From assembly GCA_041584055.1 (NCBI GenBank), contig JBFHER010000163.1:1-8882 (forward strand): 8,882 nt of DNA, given 5' to 3'. This DNA comes from JBFHER01 sp041584055. GTDB taxonomy: Bacteria; Bacteroidota; Bacteroidia; Bacteroidales; UBA5342. Below the pieces are notes generated by a model. The model was not told the origin of the DNA and did no database searches. It saw nothing but the letters and a program-made list of their open reading frames with translations. This document shows positions 7,443 to 8,882 of the stretch, piece after piece. The first letter of the stretch is position 1, and the number at the start of each line of letters is the position of its first letter. Made by a program: the position numbers and the translations under genes.

Positions 7443-7464
7443 CCCGGGGCAGGGGTGTTACAGA

Positions 7465-8214
7465 TTATCGATTCCAGATCTCCCAGGAAGCAATGGCCTG
7501 CCCCACCAACATGTCATAGCCGTTTTTAGTGGTCGCACCTATCTTGTTCCCATAGCTCATAAAGCGTGTTACCTCCGGATTGTATACGAGGTCAAAAAGC
7601 ACATGATCCGGGGTTAAAAATTCATACGGAATATCCGGACAGGAATCAACATTCGGGAAAGTCCCAAGGGGAGTTGCATTGATTACCACCAAACATGCTT
7701 CCAAAAGATGCTGATCGATGGATTCATAGCGGAGTTCTTTTTCGAACAACTGTTTCTCGATGGACGCAGAAACATAATCCAGACCCAACTTACTCAGAAT
7801 GTACTTAATGGCTTTCGATGCACCACCTGTTCCAAGAATTAAGGCTTTTTTGTGATGACTTGCCAAAAGTGGCTTTAACGCATTTTCAAAACCTATCACA
7901 TCCGTATTATATCCTTTCAGCTTTACGCCTTCAGACGTAGAAATTAATTTAATGGTGTTCACTGCTCCCACAGCAGCAGCTTCGTCATCAATCTCGTCAA
8001 GGAATGGCATGATTTCCTGCTTGTAAGGAATGGTGCAATTTAAGCCTGCAATGCTTGGGTCTGCTTTTAATGCCGCAGGAAACTCATCAATACTTTGAAA
8101 ATCAAAATTGATATAACGATGATCGTTTTTTCCTTCTTTTTCAAATTTATCACTAAAGAATTTTCTTGAAAAAGAATAGCCGATGGATCGTCCTATTAAA
8201 CCGTATGTTTTCAT
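7465..8214 (-). CDS. aroE: Shikimate dehydrogenase
   Basis: AroE reduces 3-dehydroshikimate to shikimate, usually with NADPH, in aromatic amino acid and chorismate synthesis. I start it at the ATG at 8214 (249 residues), because the family's GLIG signature follows at once (MKTYGLIGRSIGYSFSRKFF). A TTG at 8241 in frame would add nine residues encoded partly by the repeat array and is unlikely. Shikimate-binding serines are at 14 and 16. The catalytic lysine is Lys65 in NCTIPYK and the catalytic aspartate is Asp105 in GYNTDVIGF. The nucleotide loop is GTGGASK (128-134), and the C-terminal signature is KNGYDMLVGQA (230-240). The NRT/SRT motif that normally contacts the NADP phosphate reads SAS at 149-151. 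A gene in this position, after a DUF368 gene, is common in Bacteroidota. No canonical promoter is visible upstream; the array lies there instead. Confidence 0.95.
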   Translation of the reverse strand: MKTYGLIGRSIGYSFSRKFFSDKFEKEGKNDHRYINFDFQSIDEFPAALKADPSIAGLNCTIPYKQEIMPFLDEIDDEAAAVGAVNTIKLISTSEGVKLKGYNTDVIGFENALKPLLASHHKKALILGTGGASKAIKYILSKLGLDYVSASIEKQLFEKELRYESIDQHLLEACLVVINATPLGTFPNVDSCPDIPYEFLTPDHVLFDLVYNPEVTRFMSYGNKIGATTKNGYDMLVGQAIASWEIWNR

Positions 8215-8555
8215 GTGTTTGTTTTTAGTATTTAGTATCAAGAATCAAGATGTAAGAATCAAGTATCAAGAATCAAGTATCAAGATGCAAGAGTCAAGAT
8301 GCAAGTATCAAGTATCATGTATCATGTATCAAGTATCAAGTATCAAGTATCAAGATGCAAGAACCAAGTATCAAGACAAGAAAAAGAATTATTGGCTATG
8401 CCGCTTATTAATTTTCCTGCGCCACTGCACGCTGGTGATTAAGCTTGAGCGTAGCTGCCTGATGCTTTTGCAGGCTTGTGGTTTGTATCTACATCCTGTG
8501 CCTTGATGGTTTCATTTCATTATTGTTTCATGGGAAGGAATACACTTTACATTTC
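8215..8555. other. Intergenic region between the DUF368 gene and aroE
   Basis: This is a 341-bp gap without a credible gene. The 7-bp array fills 8234-8373. From 8374 to 8555 the sequence is unremarkable: I see no TAnnTTTG element on the minus strand and no terminator with a T run. The stretch 8215-8233 is an A-rich aroE leader (minus strand CTAAATACTAAAAACAAAC, its first bases at the array edge). How aroE is transcribed is therefore unclear; read-through from the DUF368 gene or an unrecognised promoter are both possible. Confidence 0.6.
8234..8373. repeat. Array of twenty 7-bp tandem repeats (plus-strand unit AGTATCA)
   Basis: Twenty units run in unbroken 7-bp register. On the plus strand they are AGTATCA (9 copies), AGAATCA (3), AGATGCA (3), TGTATCA (2) and one each of AGATGTA, AGAGTCA and AGAACCA. 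Degenerate units flank the array (AGTATTT at 8227, AGACAAG at 8374). G at position 2 and A at position 7 never vary, and positions 1 and 6 vary in only two and one units; changes concentrate at positions 3-5. Put another way, the array is a constant CAAG with a variable triplet. It ends 19 bp before the aroE ATG. I recall similar heptamer arrays in other Bacteroidota intergenic regions, which I cannot verify here. Confidence 0.95.
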
Positions 8556-8882
8556 TTAATTTGACTGCGCTGCAACTTTCTCCAGCAACCAGATTACAAT
8601 GATCCCCGCAAGGATAAATCCAATGGCTGCCATCACTTCAGGAGAAAGGGATTCAGGAATGAACCAGCGATAACCTTCCACTATTTTCTCACCACTGCTT
8701 TTCAGGATGAGACTTCCGTTCGTATCTAATTTGTACAATGTTTCTTTCCAGGGCCAAAGCACGCCCAAAGATCCTAAAATAAAACCTGTCAGCGTGGCAA
8801 TTGTCTGATCACGGAAACGCTTAAACACCCATGAAAGGAAATGCGAAAAACCAATTAAGCCTACCGCTGCACCTAACACAAC
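8556..8882 (-). CDS. DUF368 family membrane protein (polyprenyl-phosphate translocase, PopT-like), C-terminal part
   Basis: The frame is open to the window edge, so the start is missing; 108 residues are visible. The fragment has the DUF368 signature LSWVFKRFRDQTIATLTGFILGSLGVLWPWKE. A soluble loop of about 35 residues follows, then a final membrane helix (VMAAIGFILAGIIVIWLLEKVA). DUF368 proteins are inner-membrane carriers implicated in returning undecaprenyl phosphate across the membrane for peptidoglycan and surface glycan synthesis; the role here is inferred from family. The GTG codon at 8879 is internal and not a start. The gene runs in the same direction as aroE but is separated from it by 341 bp. 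Confidence 0.85.
   Translation of the reverse strand, partial: VVLGAAVGLIGFSHFLSWVFKRFRDQTIATLTGFILGSLGVLWPWKETLYKLDTNGSLILKSSGEKIVEGYRWFIPESLSPEVMAAIGFILAGIIVIWLLEKVAAQSN

Larger units (their letters stand above)
7230..7464. other. Intergenic region between aroE and guaB
   Basis: This 235-bp gap holds no credible coding sequence. It contains the guaB promoter at the low-coordinate end, a hairpin at 7345-7359, and a wider inverted repeat at 7389-7442. A run of eight T on the minus strand (7297-7290) follows a weak, imperfect pairing of AAAAGGGGAT with ATCCTTTT. That could be the aroE terminator, but the stem is bulged and the loop large, so I do not annotate it as one. Confidence 0.6.

Noticed and set aside
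8215..8241. Upstream TTG start for aroE
   Set aside because: The added residues are not conserved in the family and come partly from the repeat array; the ATG at 8214 sits directly before the family signature.
8234..8373. Possible CRISPR array
   Set aside because: The units are only 7 bp and tandem with no spacers, and no cas genes are present.
8183..8506. Plus-strand reading frame of 107 codons with a YQxSSIK-like repeat
   Set aside because: It is a by-product of the 7-bp array, whose plus strand has no stops in any frame. The frame also runs into aroE on the opposite strand, and the rest of its translation resembles nothing.

Overview
The window is a stretch of chromosome from a member of the Bacteroidota, probably class Bacteroidia; I cannot place it more finely. 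The evidence is the gene order (guaB, PpiC-type isomerase, lipoprotein, SurA, OstA-like protein), the lack of Shine-Dalgarno sequences before the starts, a good TAnnTTTG-type -7 promoter element before guaB, and protein sequences typical of that phylum. All six genes lie on the minus strand, so transcription runs from high to low coordinates. Nothing in the coding part looks mobile or recently acquired.

Layout in the direction of transcription. At 8882-8556 is the C-terminal end of a DUF368 membrane protein (polyprenyl-phosphate translocase family, PopT), cut by the window edge. A 341-bp gap (8555-8215) follows. It holds 182 bp of unremarkable sequence and then a 140-bp array of twenty 7-bp tandem repeats ending about 20 bp before aroE. 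aroE (8214-7465) encodes shikimate dehydrogenase. A 235-bp gap follows, with two inverted repeats and the guaB promoter. guaB (7229-5760) encodes IMP dehydrogenase and ends in a compact intrinsic terminator (5755-5730).

The rest is an envelope-biogenesis gene cluster: a two-domain parvulin-type periplasmic isomerase (5646-3703), a SurA-like lipoprotein without recognisable parvulin catalytic motifs (3649-2789), SurA (2799-1441, overlapping the previous gene by 11 bp) and an OstA/LptA-like protein (1431 to the window edge, incomplete). The gaps of 53, -11 and 9 bp suggest one transcript. The three chaperone-like proteins probably escort outer-membrane proteins across the periplasm. The OstA-like protein probably belongs to lipopolysaccharide transport, so the cluster joins the two branches of outer-membrane assembly.

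Most of the window is ordinary core genome. The least explained feature is the 7-bp repeat array in front of aroE, whose units keep a CAAG core and vary mainly in a central triplet. Secondary points are the missing NADP-type arginine motif in AroE, the split loss of parvulin histidines in SurA, an acidic surface-export-like tether on the lipoprotein, and an operator-like dyad before the isomerase operon. I found no evidence of a novel defence or mobile system.
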